Below are positions 9,775 to 22,571 of a stretch of 64,000 nucleotides of DNA, in pieces. Position 1 is the first letter of the stretch; every line of letters starts with the position of its first letter. A program made the translations under genes and the position numbers. The DNA comes from Stenotrophomonas lacuserhaii (GTDB taxonomy: Bacteria > Pseudomonadota > Gammaproteobacteria > Xanthomonadales > Xanthomonadaceae). Location: contig NZ_JACSQS010000001.1 of NCBI RefSeq assembly GCF_014836545.1, forward strand, positions 450,495-514,494. Reading direction: 5' to 3'. The notes under the pieces were generated by a model. That model ran no database searches. It saw nothing but the letters and a program-made list of their open reading frames with translations, and had not been told where the DNA came from.

Positions 9775-10531
9775 GCCCCGTTGGCTGTGCATGGCAGTTG
9801 CCTGTGCGTTGGCCGCGGGAGGCTTGATCTCATCTGCGCAGGCCAATGACAACCCAACGGAATCCTCGAACATGACCGTGTCCCCGCCGACCTCGCAGAC
9901 TCTTACTGCACGTCAGCAGTCGATTCCCCTCATCACCGCCGCCGCCGCCACCGGCAACCTTCCGCAACTCGACATCGCACTGAATCGTGGGCTTGATGCC
10001 GGCCTTACCCTCAGTGAGGCGAAGGAAATCCTGGTGCAGCTGTATGCCTACGCAGGCTTCCCCCGCAGCCTCAACGCGCTGGGCGAATTGATGAAGGTCG
10101 TCGAAGCGCGCCGACAGCAGGGCATCGAAGATGCTCCAGGCCGCGAGCCGACCCGCGCGGTACCTGTTGGCGATGCGTTGCTGGCCGTCGGCACGGCCAA
10201 CCAGACCCGCATTTCCGGTGCGCCGGTCAAAGGTCCGGTCATGGAGTTCGCACCGGTGATCAACCAGTACCTCCAGACCCACCTGTTCGGTGACATCTTC
10301 GAGCGTGACAACCTGGACTGGCAAAGCCGTGAACTGGCCACGGTCGGCGCACTGGCAGCGATGCCTGGCGTGGAGGCCCAGTTGCGCTCGCATATGGCAG
10401 CCAGCATTCGCGTGGGCTTGTCCATCGCGCAGCTGCGGCAGGTTGTGCAACTGCTGGAGGACGCGGGTGAGGCGGCGGCAGCAGGACGGGCCCGCGAGGC
10501 CTTGGACCAGCATGTCGCCGCATCGCGCTGA
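9752..10531 (+). CDS. Exported carboxymuconolactone decarboxylase (CMD) family protein
   Basis: The protein is 259 residues with a signal peptide (WLCMAVACALAAGGLISSAQA at about residues 11-31). Two CMD/AhpD-like helical repeats follow. The first is around residues 55-120 (LTLSEAKEILVQLYAYAGFP) and the second around 175-250 (LDWQSRELATVGALAAM). No CxxC peroxidase pair of AhpD is present, so antioxidant peroxidase activity is unlikely. It overlaps the cupin gene and is followed 53 bases later by the Tat aldo/keto reductase. Hydrolase-cupin-CMD-AKR groups are common in proteobacteria, but the pathway is undefined. Confidence 0.82.
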   Translation: MTSTTPARPRWLCMAVACALAAGGLISSAQANDNPTESSNMTVSPPTSQTLTARQQSIPLITAAAATGNLPQLDIALNRGLDAGLTLSEAKEILVQLYAYAGFPRSLNALGELMKVVEARRQQGIEDAPGREPTRAVPVGDALLAVGTANQTRISGAPVKGPVMEFAPVINQYLQTHLFGDIFERDNLDWQSRELATVGALAAMPGVEAQLRSHMAASIRVGLSIAQLRQVVQLLEDAGEAAAAGRAREALDQHVAASR

Positions 10532-10584
10532 CCCGCTGCCCTGTCGAAGCAGGCGCGCCCCACCAACCTGACCTGGAGTCCACG

Positions 10585-12676
<2,092 letters not shown>

Positions 12677-12691
12677 TGATGCAGCCCCGAT

Positions 12692-12710
12692 ATAAGCGAT
12701 ATCCGATTAT
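12692..12710. promoter_or_regulatory. Probable LysR operator (ATAA-N11-TTAT)
   Basis: The divergent region between the LysR gene and the flavodoxin-like gene contains ATAAGCGATATCCGATTAT. It has inverted ATAA/TTAT ends separated by 11 bases, which is the classic T-N11-A LysR box. It is the only such dyad in this 74-base gap. Footprinting would be needed to confirm it. Confidence 0.55.
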
Positions 12711-12750
12711 GCCACTACAAGTCGAAGTCCGGCGAGCGTAGATTGGCTGC

Positions 12751-14359
<1,609 letters not shown>

Positions 14360-14391
14360 CCGGTCCAGCAGTTCCCTCCCCGCGCGATGAA

Positions 14392-14417
14392 ACGGCGCCC
14401 CGTTATCGGGGTGCCGT
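14392..14417 (+). terminator. Hairpin after the aldo/keto reductase
   Basis: An 11-bp stem (ACGGCGCCCCG pairing with CGGGGTGCCGT, one G-T wobble) with a TTAT loop lies between the AKR and the MFS gene. There is no U-tract, so termination may be weak. It separates two transcription units. Confidence 0.5.
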
Positions 14418-14451
14418 CTCCATCAGCGTGCGCTTTGCCGTGCAGGAATCC

Positions 14452-15873
14452 ATGAACACCTCCCCCACTTCCTTACTCGCCCACCAGACTGCGGTACTGG
14501 GCATCATCCTGACCAGCTATCTGCTTATTATCCTGGACGTGTCGATCGTGATCACCGGATTGCCGCGTATCCAGGAGGAACTGCAGTTCTCGCAGGCACA
14601 GTTGGCCTGGGTGCAAAGCGTATATACGCTGTTCTTCGGCGGCTTCCTGTTGCTGGGGGCCCGGGCGGGAGACATCCTCGGACGCCGACGCATGTTTCAA
14701 ACCGGGCTGGCTGTCTTTACGATCGCATCGCTCGCGGTAGGCCTCGCGCCCAGCGCCAACTGGATGGTGGCGGCGCGAGCCGTACAAGGGGTCGGGGCGG
14801 CCATCCTTGCGCCCTCCTCGCTTGCGCTGCTGGCCATCCACTTCCCTGAGGGACCGCAACGGCGCAGGGCAACGTCGCTGTACGGTGCAGTGGCCGGTAT
14901 CGGCGCCAGCATCGGGTTGGTGATGGGGGGGTTGCTCGCGGACCTCTGGAGCTGGCGCGTCGGCTTCTTCATCAATGTACCGGTAGGAATCGTGCTTGCA
15001 CTCGCCGGCGCGCGTTACATCGAAGAATCCGAACGACATGCAGGCGACTTCGACCTGCTCGGTGCGGTACTGTCCACGGCCGGCTTCGGCGCTTTGATCT
15101 GGGGCATCGTCAACCTCGGCGACGTCGGCTGGCAGGACCTTCCTTCCCGTATTGCCGTCGTCATCGGGCTTGCCTTGATCGTGCTGTTCATAACCCACGA
15201 ATCCCGTGCGCCACAGCCGATCATGCCACTGCACCTGTTTCGCCACCAGGCCCGCTCGGCCGCCTATCTCGCGAGGTTTCTGCTGCTCGGCGGCATGGTG
15301 ACCTTCTTTTTCTATTCAACGCAGTTCATGCAGTCGGTTCTGGGATTTTCAGCGCTTGAAGCGGGCTTGGGCTTTCTACCAATGACACTGGTCAATTTCG
15401 TTTCTGCGCTCTACGGCTCCAAGCTCCTGCCCAAAGCCGGCCCTACTGCGCAGACGTTGACGGGGCTGATGCTGATCGTGGCCGGCATGGCCTGGCTGTC
15501 GCAGGTAGATGCCAGCGCAACCTATCTGCTGGATGTCGCACTTCCGATGGTATTGATCGGCGCCGGTCAAGGTCTGTGCTTCGGGCCCCTCACCGCCGCT
15601 GGCGTTGTGGGAACCACGCGGCAGGACGCCGGTGCCGCCTCGGGCGTGGTCAACGTTGCCCATCAGCTGGGCAGCTCGGCAGGACTGGGGGCAATGGCAG
15701 CGCTGGCAACGGCCGCACAAGCCGGCGGCTCGGGTGCGGCCGCTGCCGCTCGCGGGGTCTCGGCCGCCCTACAGGGTGGAACGGTGCTGCTCGGGCTGGC
15801 TGCTGCGGTGGCGATGATCCTGTTCGCTTCCAACTTACGACCGACCGGTGGGGCCGAGCCTGGCGTGGAGTAA
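14452..15873 (+). CDS. MFS multidrug transporter, DHA2 (14-TM) family
   Basis: The 473-residue protein has about 14 hydrophobic segments. Drug:H+ antiporter motifs are present: LGARAGDILGRRRMF (motif A, after TM2), and GAVAGIGASIGLVMGGLLAD (motif C in TM5) followed by SWRVGFFINVPVG. The ATG at 14452 has AGGA close upstream and gives the usual short cytoplasmic N-terminus; a GTG eight codons earlier is possible. It is an inner-membrane exporter of small hydrophobic or cationic compounds, with unknown substrate. No dedicated regulator is adjacent on its 3' side. Confidence 0.88.
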   Translation: MNTSPTSLLAHQTAVLGIILTSYLLIILDVSIVITGLPRIQEELQFSQAQLAWVQSVYTLFFGGFLLLGARAGDILGRRRMFQTGLAVFTIASLAVGLAPSANWMVAARAVQGVGAAILAPSSLALLAIHFPEGPQRRRATSLYGAVAGIGASIGLVMGGLLADLWSWRVGFFINVPVGIVLALAGARYIEESERHAGDFDLLGAVLSTAGFGALIWGIVNLGDVGWQDLPSRIAVVIGLALIVLFITHESRAPQPIMPLHLFRHQARSAAYLARFLLLGGMVTFFFYSTQFMQSVLGFSALEAGLGFLPMTLVNFVSALYGSKLLPKAGPTAQTLTGLMLIVAGMAWLSQVDASATYLLDVALPMVLIGAGQGLCFGPLTAAGVVGTTRQDAGAASGVVNVAHQLGSSAGLGAMAALATAAQAGGSGAAAAARGVSAALQGGTVLLGLAAAVAMILFASNLRPTGGAEPGVE

Positions 15874-16026
15874 GCGAAGCTGCCAGTGCACCATGAAGCA
15901 CGCGTGCCGGCAGCCAGTACCTTCGATAACGATCCCTGATCGCCAGCCCACGCCAGCATCGCCGTCGCCATAGCATCTTTTGATGCGGGCGCCTGACCTC
16001 TCCGATCAACATCGAAGCGTTTCTCT

Positions 16027-16506
16027 TCAGTGACGCCCTCCCCGCTTGACCAGCGCTCGTAGCTGAAATGGGATGCCGACAATCAGCGCCAGCAGGAGCG
16101 TGCCTTGGACGCCCAGCAGGAGCGGATCCTTCAAGCCGGTTGCCAGCGGGGCTTCGGCAGGAAGCCTTCGCATCGTCTCGCTTACTGTTGGCACCATCAG
16201 GAGAAACACCGTAATGGTGAGCGCGACGCATTGGAGGTATGTCCACAAACGCTTCGCCGGTCGCCCCAGCGCGATGCCATATCCGAACAGAAGCAGGATG
16301 AGGGTGACGCTCGCGATGATGGTGCTTACCGGTTGATGCGCGATCGGATACACCGTAAGTACGCCCAGCAGCATGAACCAGAAATAGGCACGCCCAGGTG
16401 AGGTCCCAGGGACGATTCGTCCGTGCTTGACAAGCATGTAGACCGCAAGCGGAATCGCGGGAAGACTGCCCAGCGTGTGGAGCCATCCGATTGGAGAGAT
16501 GTTCAT
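16027..16506 (-). CDS. Four-TM membrane protein of unknown function
   Basis: The protein is 159 residues with four predicted membrane helices, at about residues 7-25, 42-60, 62-80 and 92-108, and another hydrophobic segment at 128-148. The residues PIAHQPVSTI between helices are conspicuous. I do not recognise the family; the size and topology resemble DUF2306-type membrane proteins, but this is weak. It lies 74 bases downstream of the DHA2 transporter gene on the same strand and may be the last gene of an SDR-MFS-membrane protein unit. Confidence 0.7.
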   Translation of the reverse strand: MNISPIGWLHTLGSLPAIPLAVYMLVKHGRIVPGTSPGRAYFWFMLLGVLTVYPIAHQPVSTIIASVTLILLLFGYGIALGRPAKRLWTYLQCVALTITVFLLMVPTVSETMRRLPAEAPLATGLKDPLLLGVQGTLLLALIVGIPFQLRALVKRGGRH

Positions 16507-16580
16507 CGTTCATTCCATTCTGATCAAGCGATATCTGACTAATGCCGGAGAGGCAGAGAAACAGTCCGGAGGGACTCGGG

Positions 16581-18029
16581 TCACTTGGCCGCCGCCTTGC
16601 TGGCGTCGACGTTCTTCAGGTCCAGCTTGCTGCCAGCCAGCCTCCTGCTGAGAACTGCAGCCGCCGTCATAGCGATGCTGATCAGGAGGCATGCGACCGC
16701 AAAGCTTGATTCCACGCGATCGGCAGCCGCTCCATCGGGCGCCAGTGTGAAGAAGGCCCCGCCGACCAAAGCGACTGACAGTGCGGCGCCAAGTTGCATT
16801 GCCGCGCTGAGCATGCCGGCCGCGAGGCCCGCCCAGCGGGGCTCCACCAGATCGATGTTCAGCCGCACCAGCGCGGGTACGGCGATACCCTGGCCGACAC
16901 CGATAAGCACCAGGGGCAAAGGAATAAGGGAAGGCTTGCCGATCACAGCCGCGCCGGCTGTCAATACCAGGCCCGCCACCTCCAGCCCCATACCGAACGC
17001 AGCCGCGTTCGACCCCAACCATCGCGAGAGCCGCAGGCCCAACGGCGGCCCCAGCAGCTGTCCCACCCCGACCGGAAGGATCGCGAGCCCCGCAGCCAAG
17101 GCATCGCGGTGTAGACCCGCTTGCTGATACACCGCGAAGGTCAGGAAGAACGCCGCCAAGGCGTAGAAAAGGACCGCGGCCGCCAGGCCGAGATACAGCC
17201 CATTGGCTGCCGACATGACCGAGGGCGGCACCAGGGGCGTCCTGGCCCAGCGTTCCCGATGCTTTTCGTAGCGCCAGAAGATGACGAGGAGTGATGGACT
17301 CAGGCCCAGCAATCCCAGACTCCACCAGGGCCATCCATGCTCGCGTCCTTCAATGAGGGGCACCACAACCGCGAGAACGCCGAGCGCCAGCAACACCGCC
17401 CCTGGAAAATCCATTCCCCCTGCATGTTCTTCCTTGGTCTCGCGCACCAACATCAATGCGGCAGGTACGGCAAGAACAATGACGGGAATGTTGATGAGGA
17501 AGACGCTGCGCCACCCCATGCCCCAGAGGTCTGCCGAGACCAGCACACCTCCAAGAAGCTGGCCGCCGACAGCGGCCAGCCCGAATGTTGCCCCGTACAG
17601 ACTGAGCGCACGACTCTTCTCGCTTGCCGGAAACATCGCATGAATGGACGCCAGTGCCTGCGGTGCCATCACGGCCGCAGAGATGCCTTGCAGCAGCCTG
17701 CCCAAGACCAGCACACCGGCCGAGCCTGCGAGCCCACAGATCGTCGATGCCAGCCCGAATCCGAGCATGCCTGCAACAAATGCGCGCCGACGCCCATGGA
17801 TGTCACCCAGGCGACCGCCAAGGATAAGGGTGACGGCGTACGCCATCGCGTAAACAGATACCACGAGCTGCGCCACATCTGCTGACGCGTGCAGATCCGT
17901 CCTGATCGAGGGCAATGTTACGTTGACAATGAAAAAGTCCAATGGCGGCAGAAGCGTGCCGGTCAGGAGAACGGCCAAGGCAGGCCAGCGGCGTGCGTCG
18001 GTCGCACCCGGATTGGAATCAATGGGCAT
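16581..18029 (-). CDS. MFS transporter, DHA2 (14-TM) family
   Basis: This 482-residue protein has 14 predicted membrane helices. Motif A is GGRLGDIHGRRRAF, and the motif C region reads YGATFGLAAVGGQLLGGVLV followed by WRSVFLINIPV. The ATG at 18029 is preceded by CCAGGACCAGCTCC. It lies 36 bases downstream of an SDR gene and in the same direction, and a LysR gene diverges from that SDR, so export and reduction of one class of toxic compound may be co-regulated. The substrate cannot be read from sequence. Confidence 0.88.
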   Translation of the reverse strand: MPIDSNPGATDARRWPALAVLLTGTLLPPLDFFIVNVTLPSIRTDLHASADVAQLVVSVYAMAYAVTLILGGRLGDIHGRRRAFVAGMLGFGLASTICGLAGSAGVLVLGRLLQGISAAVMAPQALASIHAMFPASEKSRALSLYGATFGLAAVGGQLLGGVLVSADLWGMGWRSVFLINIPVIVLAVPAALMLVRETKEEHAGGMDFPGAVLLALGVLAVVVPLIEGREHGWPWWSLGLLGLSPSLLVIFWRYEKHRERWARTPLVPPSVMSAANGLYLGLAAAVLFYALAAFFLTFAVYQQAGLHRDALAAGLAILPVGVGQLLGPPLGLRLSRWLGSNAAAFGMGLEVAGLVLTAGAAVIGKPSLIPLPLVLIGVGQGIAVPALVRLNIDLVEPRWAGLAAGMLSAAMQLGAALSVALVGGAFFTLAPDGAAADRVESSFAVACLLISIAMTAAAVLSRRLAGSKLDLKNVDASKAAAK

Positions 18030-18065
18030 GGAGCTGGTCCTGGTAAGTTTCGCTCGGTCTTCGGG

Positions 18066-18812
18066 TCAGCGCATTCCGCCGGCGCCAATGATGCGTTCGC
18101 CGGTCACCCAGGCCGCATCAGAAGACGCGAGAAACGAGACGATCGAGGCGATCTCTGTTACCTGCCCAATCCGTCCCAGTGGTGTCTGCTGCTCGTTCCA
18201 CACCTGAAAGTCAGACCCCATCACGCCATTGGCGTGCGTACCGTCCGTCTCGATCAGCCCTGGGTTTACTGAGTTGACGCGGATTCCACGTGGCCCCAGC
18301 TCGCGCGACAGCACGCCTGTGATGGCGTCGATGGCTCCCTTGGTACCGCTGTAGATCGAGCTCTCGGCCGGCAATATCCGCGTCACGAAGGAACTGATAT
18401 TGATGATGCTGCTGCCTTCGGCGAGGAACGGGGCGGCGGCGCCGGTGACCAGAAGCGGGCCAAGCACGTTCAGATCAAACTGCTGGCGATACAGTGCCTC
18501 GGTGGTGGCCTCGATCTTTGCGAACTGGTAGATGCCAGCGTTGTTGACCACGATGTCCAGCCGACCGAAATGATCGATGGCCGACTTGATCAGGCTATCC
18601 ACTTCCGGCTTGTTGCGGACGTCGGCACGCACCGCAATCGCGCGACCACCCTCCCCTTCAATTCCAGCGACCACGTCCTTTGCCTCGCTATCGCTCGTCG
18701 CATAGTTCACAACCACCTCGGCGCCTTCGGCTGCCAAGCGGCGCGCTATGCCCGCGCCGATTCCTTTGGATGCGCCCGTTACCAGCGCCACTTTACCGTT
18801 CAGCTTACTCAT
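18066..18812 (-). CDS. SDR-family oxidoreductase
   Basis: The 248-residue classical short-chain dehydrogenase/reductase starts MSKLNGKVALVTGASKGIG. The cofactor loop TGASKGIG is at about residues 12-19, NNAG in the middle, and the active site is SSFVTRILPAESSIYSGTKG (Ser, Tyr-x3-Lys). The ATG at 18812 has GGAG upstream and is preferred over an ATG ten codons earlier. It is probably a 3-oxoacyl-ACP-reductase-like or glucose-dehydrogenase-like enzyme acting on an unknown carbonyl. It leads the unit with the MFS gene downstream and is divergent from a LysR gene. Confidence 0.88.
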   Translation of the reverse strand: MSKLNGKVALVTGASKGIGAGIARRLAAEGAEVVVNYATSDSEAKDVVAGIEGEGGRAIAVRADVRNKPEVDSLIKSAIDHFGRLDIVVNNAGIYQFAKIEATTEALYRQQFDLNVLGPLLVTGAAAPFLAEGSSIINISSFVTRILPAESSIYSGTKGAIDAITGVLSRELGPRGIRVNSVNPGLIETDGTHANGVMGSDFQVWNEQQTPLGRIGQVTEIASIVSFLASSDAAWVTGERIIGAGGMR

Positions 18813-18931
18813 GTCGTCCAACTCCGATGGCAGCAACGTCAATGCAGGGCGGCATGTTGCCCCTGACAGGGTTGTTTGGGGACTGCCATTCCTGCATATT
18901 CCGCGTACATTCTTGAACGGGTGGCCGTAGC

Positions 18932-19855
18932 GTGGACTGGAGTGATATCCGCATATTTCTTGCGGTCGTCCGCGGAAGATCGCTGGGCGAGGCAGCTCGA
19001 ACCTTGGGCGTGAGCCATCCGACGGTGGGCCGTCGGATAAAGGCGCTCGAGGACGAGGCCGAGCAGCCCCTCTTTCGTAGAACGAAAGACGGCCTGGTGC
19101 TCACCGATACCGGAGACGCGGTGCTCTCACTTGCGGAATCCATGGAGGAATCGGCGCTGTCCATGGAGCGGCGCCTGGCTGGCAACCATGGGCGCCTGGA
19201 AGGCATCCTGCGGATAGCCGCGGCCGATTGGTTCGCCGCCTACGTCCTGGCGCCCGTTTTCATGGAACTCGGGCGGCTCCACCCTGCCGTCGTGCCCGAG
19301 GTAATCGCGAGCTACCGCCTTCTTGATCTCTCCCGTCGCGAGGCCGACGTTGCCTTTCGCATCGTGCCATTCAGTGAGCCAGACATTGTCCAACGCCGAC
19401 TGATGACCATGCCGTACGGCCTGTACGGATCGGCAGCAGCGGTGCAGGCGGTGATCGATGACCCGCAGTCGGTGCGTTTGATTCTCATGAATTCAGCCCA
19501 GGCCCACTTCCCTGATGTCACGTGGCTGCTGGACCGGTTCCCACACTCCAAGCGCTCGCTGACCAGCACCAGCCGTAGCGTTCAGGCTCAGATTTGCCTT
19601 CGAGGCCACGGCGTTGCTGTGTTGCCAAGACCATTGGCGGAAGGCATGGAAGGTCTTCGCCGCATCGATCTGCTCGGGCAGCCCCCCGGTAGGGACATCT
19701 GGGTTGGTTACCACCAGGACCTTCGCCACATGGATCGGCTGCGCGCACTGCTGGAGATCACTGAACGAACGCTACGTGAACCCGCAAATCCTCCCGATGG
19801 CCAGAGAAAACTAAGCGCGAGGGCCGGGCACGCGTCAGACGTTGGGCAAACCTGA
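18932..19855 (+). CDS. LysR-family transcriptional regulator
   Basis: The 307-residue protein has the LysR helix-turn-helix at residues 1-60 (DIRIFLAVVRGRSLGEAART, then HPTVGRRI). A LysR effector domain follows. The start is GTG at 18932. It diverges from the SDR-MFS unit across about 120 bases and is the obvious candidate regulator of that unit. Its 3' end overlaps the 3' end of the convergent TetR gene by 21 bases. Confidence 0.88.
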   Translation: MDWSDIRIFLAVVRGRSLGEAARTLGVSHPTVGRRIKALEDEAEQPLFRRTKDGLVLTDTGDAVLSLAESMEESALSMERRLAGNHGRLEGILRIAAADWFAAYVLAPVFMELGRLHPAVVPEVIASYRLLDLSRREADVAFRIVPFSEPDIVQRRLMTMPYGLYGSAAAVQAVIDDPQSVRLILMNSAQAHFPDVTWLLDRFPHSKRSLTSTSRSVQAQICLRGHGVAVLPRPLAEGMEGLRRIDLLGQPPGRDIWVGYHQDLRHMDRLRALLEITERTLREPANPPDGQRKLSARAGHASDVGQT

Positions 19856-20416
19856 CAGCCGCGCCAGCACATCCGCCCGGCACACATCCAGGATCTCGTC
19901 CGCCAGCGGTGAGTCGTCCGGGCAGGACCGGGACAACACCGTCGCGCCGACGGCCTGGGCCATCAACGCGATACGCCGCGCACGTGACTGTTCGGGTGTG
20001 GGACTGTCGGCCTGACCTGCCGGGTAACGGGATACGGCCAGCTGCGCTTCGATACCCGCCGCGAAGGCTTGCTTGACCGACGTTGGCTGCCGCGCCGCAT
20101 CACTGCAGAGCGCCGCCATCGTGCAGCCCTGGCCTGGATTGTCGCGATGCTCCCGCGACAGGTAATAGCCAAGGAACGCCGCCCCGTCCGTCTCGCCGAG
20201 CGACTCGGCCGAGTTGGCGAAGCCGCAGCTGGCAGATTCGGCCATCAAGTCCGCTTTGGACCCGAAGTGTTTGTAGAAGCCGCCGTGGGTAAAGCCCGCA
20301 GCGGCCATCAGGTCCGCCACGCCCACGCCGTCGAAGCCCCGTTCCCGGAAAAGCGCGGAAGCGGTTTCGACGATGTGTGCCCGGTTGGCCTGCGCTTGTG
20401 CCTTGGTGACCTTCAT
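19835..20416 (-). CDS. TetR-family regulator controlling the old yellow enzyme unit
   Basis: The 193-residue protein has the TetR DNA-binding domain at residues 10-56 (TASALFRERGFDGVGVADLM, FTHGGFYKHFGSK). A ligand domain follows that includes the GCTMAAL region of NemR/AcrR-like repressors, with a Cys that could sense electrophiles. It diverges from the ene-reductase gene, and two copies of a palindromic site lie in the gap between them. This arrangement parallels nemR-nemA, where the repressor is relieved by quinones or aldehydes. That analogy is inference. Confidence 0.88.
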   Translation of the reverse strand: MKVTKAQAQANRAHIVETASALFRERGFDGVGVADLMAAAGFTHGGFYKHFGSKADLMAESASCGFANSAESLGETDGAAFLGYYLSREHRDNPGQGCTMAALCSDAARQPTSVKQAFAAGIEAQLAVSRYPAGQADSPTPEQSRARRIALMAQAVGATVLSRSCPDDSPLADEILDVCRADVLARLSGLPNV

Positions 20417-20470
20417 GACGGCTTGCCTCTTGGTGCTCTGCCCTGCTGGAAGCGCAGTTTACCACGCATA

Positions 20471-20519
20471 GATGATGCGCATCATCAAACCGTTGACATC
20501 TAAGATTACGCTCATCATC
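20471..20519. promoter_or_regulatory. TetR operators and promoter of the ene-reductase operon
   Basis: A perfect 16-bp palindrome, GATGATGCGCATCATC, occupies 20471-20486. A second, imperfect copy (GATTACGCTCATCATC) lies at 20504-20519. Between them TTGACA at 20493-20498 could be a -35 box, with CATCAT at 20516-20521 as a weak -10 after 17 bases. Repressor bound at the sites would flank or cover this promoter. The ene-reductase ATG is at 20554. Confidence 0.65.
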
Positions 20520-20553
20520 ATTGCGCCATCCCCGCTTCCGAGTCCTCCTCGCC

Positions 20554-21651
20554 ATGACAGCCACGACGCTCTTCCAGCCCTACCCCCTTGGCCGCGTCAC
20601 GCTGGCCAACCGCATCGTGATGGCACCGCTGACGCGCAACCGCGCCGGGGCCGGCCTGGTGCCCAGTCCGCTGGCTCCCACCTACTACGCCCAGCGCGCC
20701 TCGGCCGGCCTGATCATCACCGAGGCCACGCAGATCTCGGCCCAAGCGCAGGGCTACCAGGACACACCCGGGCTTTACACGCAGGACCAGATAGAGGGCT
20801 GGCGCAAGGTCACCGATGCCGTGCACGCAAGCGGCGGACGCATCTTCGTGCAGCTATGGCACGTAGGCCGTATCTCGCACGTGGACCTGCAGCCGGGCAA
20901 CGCCGCGCCTGTGTCCGCCTCGGCCATCCGGGCGCAGACCAAGACCTTCGTCCACAACGCCTTTGTCGATGTGTCCGAACCGCGTGCACTGGAGATCGAC
21001 GAGCTGCCGGCCATCGTCGACGACTTCCGCCGCGCGGCTGCCAATGCGATTGCGGCCGGGTTCGACGGTGTGGAAATCCACGGTGCCAACGGCTATCTGC
21101 TTGAACAGTTCATCAAGGACGGCGTCAACCAGCGCACCGATGCGTACGGCGGTTCGATCGAGAACCATGCGCGCCTGCTGCTTGAAGTCACCGCCGCCAT
21201 CGCGGAGGAGATCGGTGCCGATCGCACCGGCGTGCGCATCTCACCGGTCTCCCCGGCCAACGCCATCGCAACCCTCAGCGACCCGCAGCCGCAGTACGAC
21301 TACATCGTCGACCAGCTCAGCGCGCTGGGCATCGTCTACCTGCATGTGGTCGAAGGCGCGACGGGCGGGCCACGCGACGTGGCCGCGTTCGATTTCGACG
21401 GCCTGCGCCGCCGTTTCACCGGAACTTACCTGGCCAACAACGGCTACGACCTGGAGCTGGCCAACGCGCATCTCGCCGCTGGCAAGGCCGACCTGTTCGC
21501 CTTTGGCCGTGCCTTCATCAGCAATCCGGATCTCGTCGAACGCCTGAAGACCGGCGCGCCCTTGAACGCCCTGGACCCGGCCACGTTGTATGGCGGCGGC
21601 GCGGAAGGCTACACCGACTACCCCGCCCTGGCCGACACGCCCGCGCAGTAA
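20554..21651 (+). CDS. Old yellow enzyme family ene-reductase (NemA-like)
   Basis: The 365-residue protein has the length and fold marks of flavin ene-reductases. They include PLGRVTLANRIVMAPLTRNR at the start, GRIFVQLWHVGR, and the substrate-binding VEIHGANGYL (H176, N179, Y181). GVNQRTDAYGGSIENR-like sequence follows. It uses FMN and NAD(P)H to reduce activated C=C bonds, quinones, nitro compounds or N-ethylmaleimide. It heads a three-gene same-strand group with an SDR and a quinone oxidoreductase, all probably induced by electrophiles through the divergent TetR. Confidence 0.92.
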   Translation: MTATTLFQPYPLGRVTLANRIVMAPLTRNRAGAGLVPSPLAPTYYAQRASAGLIITEATQISAQAQGYQDTPGLYTQDQIEGWRKVTDAVHASGGRIFVQLWHVGRISHVDLQPGNAAPVSASAIRAQTKTFVHNAFVDVSEPRALEIDELPAIVDDFRRAAANAIAAGFDGVEIHGANGYLLEQFIKDGVNQRTDAYGGSIENHARLLLEVTAAIAEEIGADRTGVRISPVSPANAIATLSDPQPQYDYIVDQLSALGIVYLHVVEGATGGPRDVAAFDFDGLRRRFTGTYLANNGYDLELANAHLAAGKADLFAFGRAFISNPDLVERLKTGAPLNALDPATLYGGGAEGYTDYPALADTPAQ

Positions 21652-21711
21652 CCCCGTCTCAATCGCCATCGCGGCGTCCCCGCTGCCACATTCCCTTTCA
21701 AGAGACACACC

Positions 21712-22497
21712 ATGAGCCTGCCCACTGTCCTCATCACCGGCGCCTCCAGCGGGATCGGCACCGTCTACGCCGAACGTTTTGCCCGCCGCGGCCACGATCT
21801 GGTCCTGGTCGCGCGCGACAAGGGGCGGCTGGATGCACTGGCCGAGCGCCTGCGCCACGCCACCGGCGTTGCCATCGACGTACTGCCGGCCGACCTCACC
21901 CAGCGCAGCGACCTGGCCATCGTTGAAAGCCGCCTGCGCGACGATGCCCGCATCGGCATCCTGGTCAACAACGCGGGCATCGCCCAATCCGGCGGCTTCA
22001 CCGAGCAATCGGCCGACAGCATCGAACAGCTGCTCACGTTGAACACCATCGCCCTGACCCGCTTGGCCGCGGCAGTTGCACCGCGCCTGGCCAACGCCGG
22101 CGAAGGCGCGATCATCAACATCGGCTCGGTGGTTGGGCTGGCGCCGGAGTTCGGCATGTCCGTCTACGGTGCGTCCAAAGCCTTCGTGCTGTTCCTGTCG
22201 CAGGGACTGAGCGTGGAGCTGACGCCCAAGGGCGTCTATGTGCAGGCTGTGTTGCCTGCGACCACGCGTACCGAAATCTGGGAGCGCGCCGGCATCGACA
22301 TCAACACGCTGACGGACGTGATGGATGTCGGCGAGCTGGTCGATGCGGCCCTGGTCGGCTTCGATCGTCGCGAGACCGTAACCATTCCGCCGCTGCATGT
22401 TGCCGAACGCTGGGACACGCTGGACGCCTCCCGCCAGGGACTGCTCTCGGACATCCGGCAGGCACAGGCGGCGGAACGTTATCGCCCCGCCCAGTGA
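21712..22497 (+). CDS. SDR-family NAD(P)-dependent oxidoreductase
   Basis: The 261-residue classical SDR carries TGASSGIG at residues 10-17, NNAG near 86-89, and the YGASK catalytic pair. The Ser lies upstream in INIGSVVGL. Its C-terminal helices resemble DltE/YqjQ-type SDRs that act on short acyl or carbonyl substrates. It is 60 bases downstream of the ene-reductase and is followed 74 bases later by the quinone oxidoreductase. Shared TetR control is likely. Substrate unknown. Confidence 0.88.
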   Translation: MSLPTVLITGASSGIGTVYAERFARRGHDLVLVARDKGRLDALAERLRHATGVAIDVLPADLTQRSDLAIVESRLRDDARIGILVNNAGIAQSGGFTEQSADSIEQLLTLNTIALTRLAAAVAPRLANAGEGAIINIGSVVGLAPEFGMSVYGASKAFVLFLSQGLSVELTPKGVYVQAVLPATTRTEIWERAGIDINTLTDVMDVGELVDAALVGFDRRETVTIPPLHVAERWDTLDASRQGLLSDIRQAQAAERYRPAQ

Positions 22498-22571
22498 AGC
22501 CCTGACCGCACCGGCACCCACCCTCCCCGGTCCGCAACCCGACGGCCCCCTCAACCAGAGACACACCGCTC

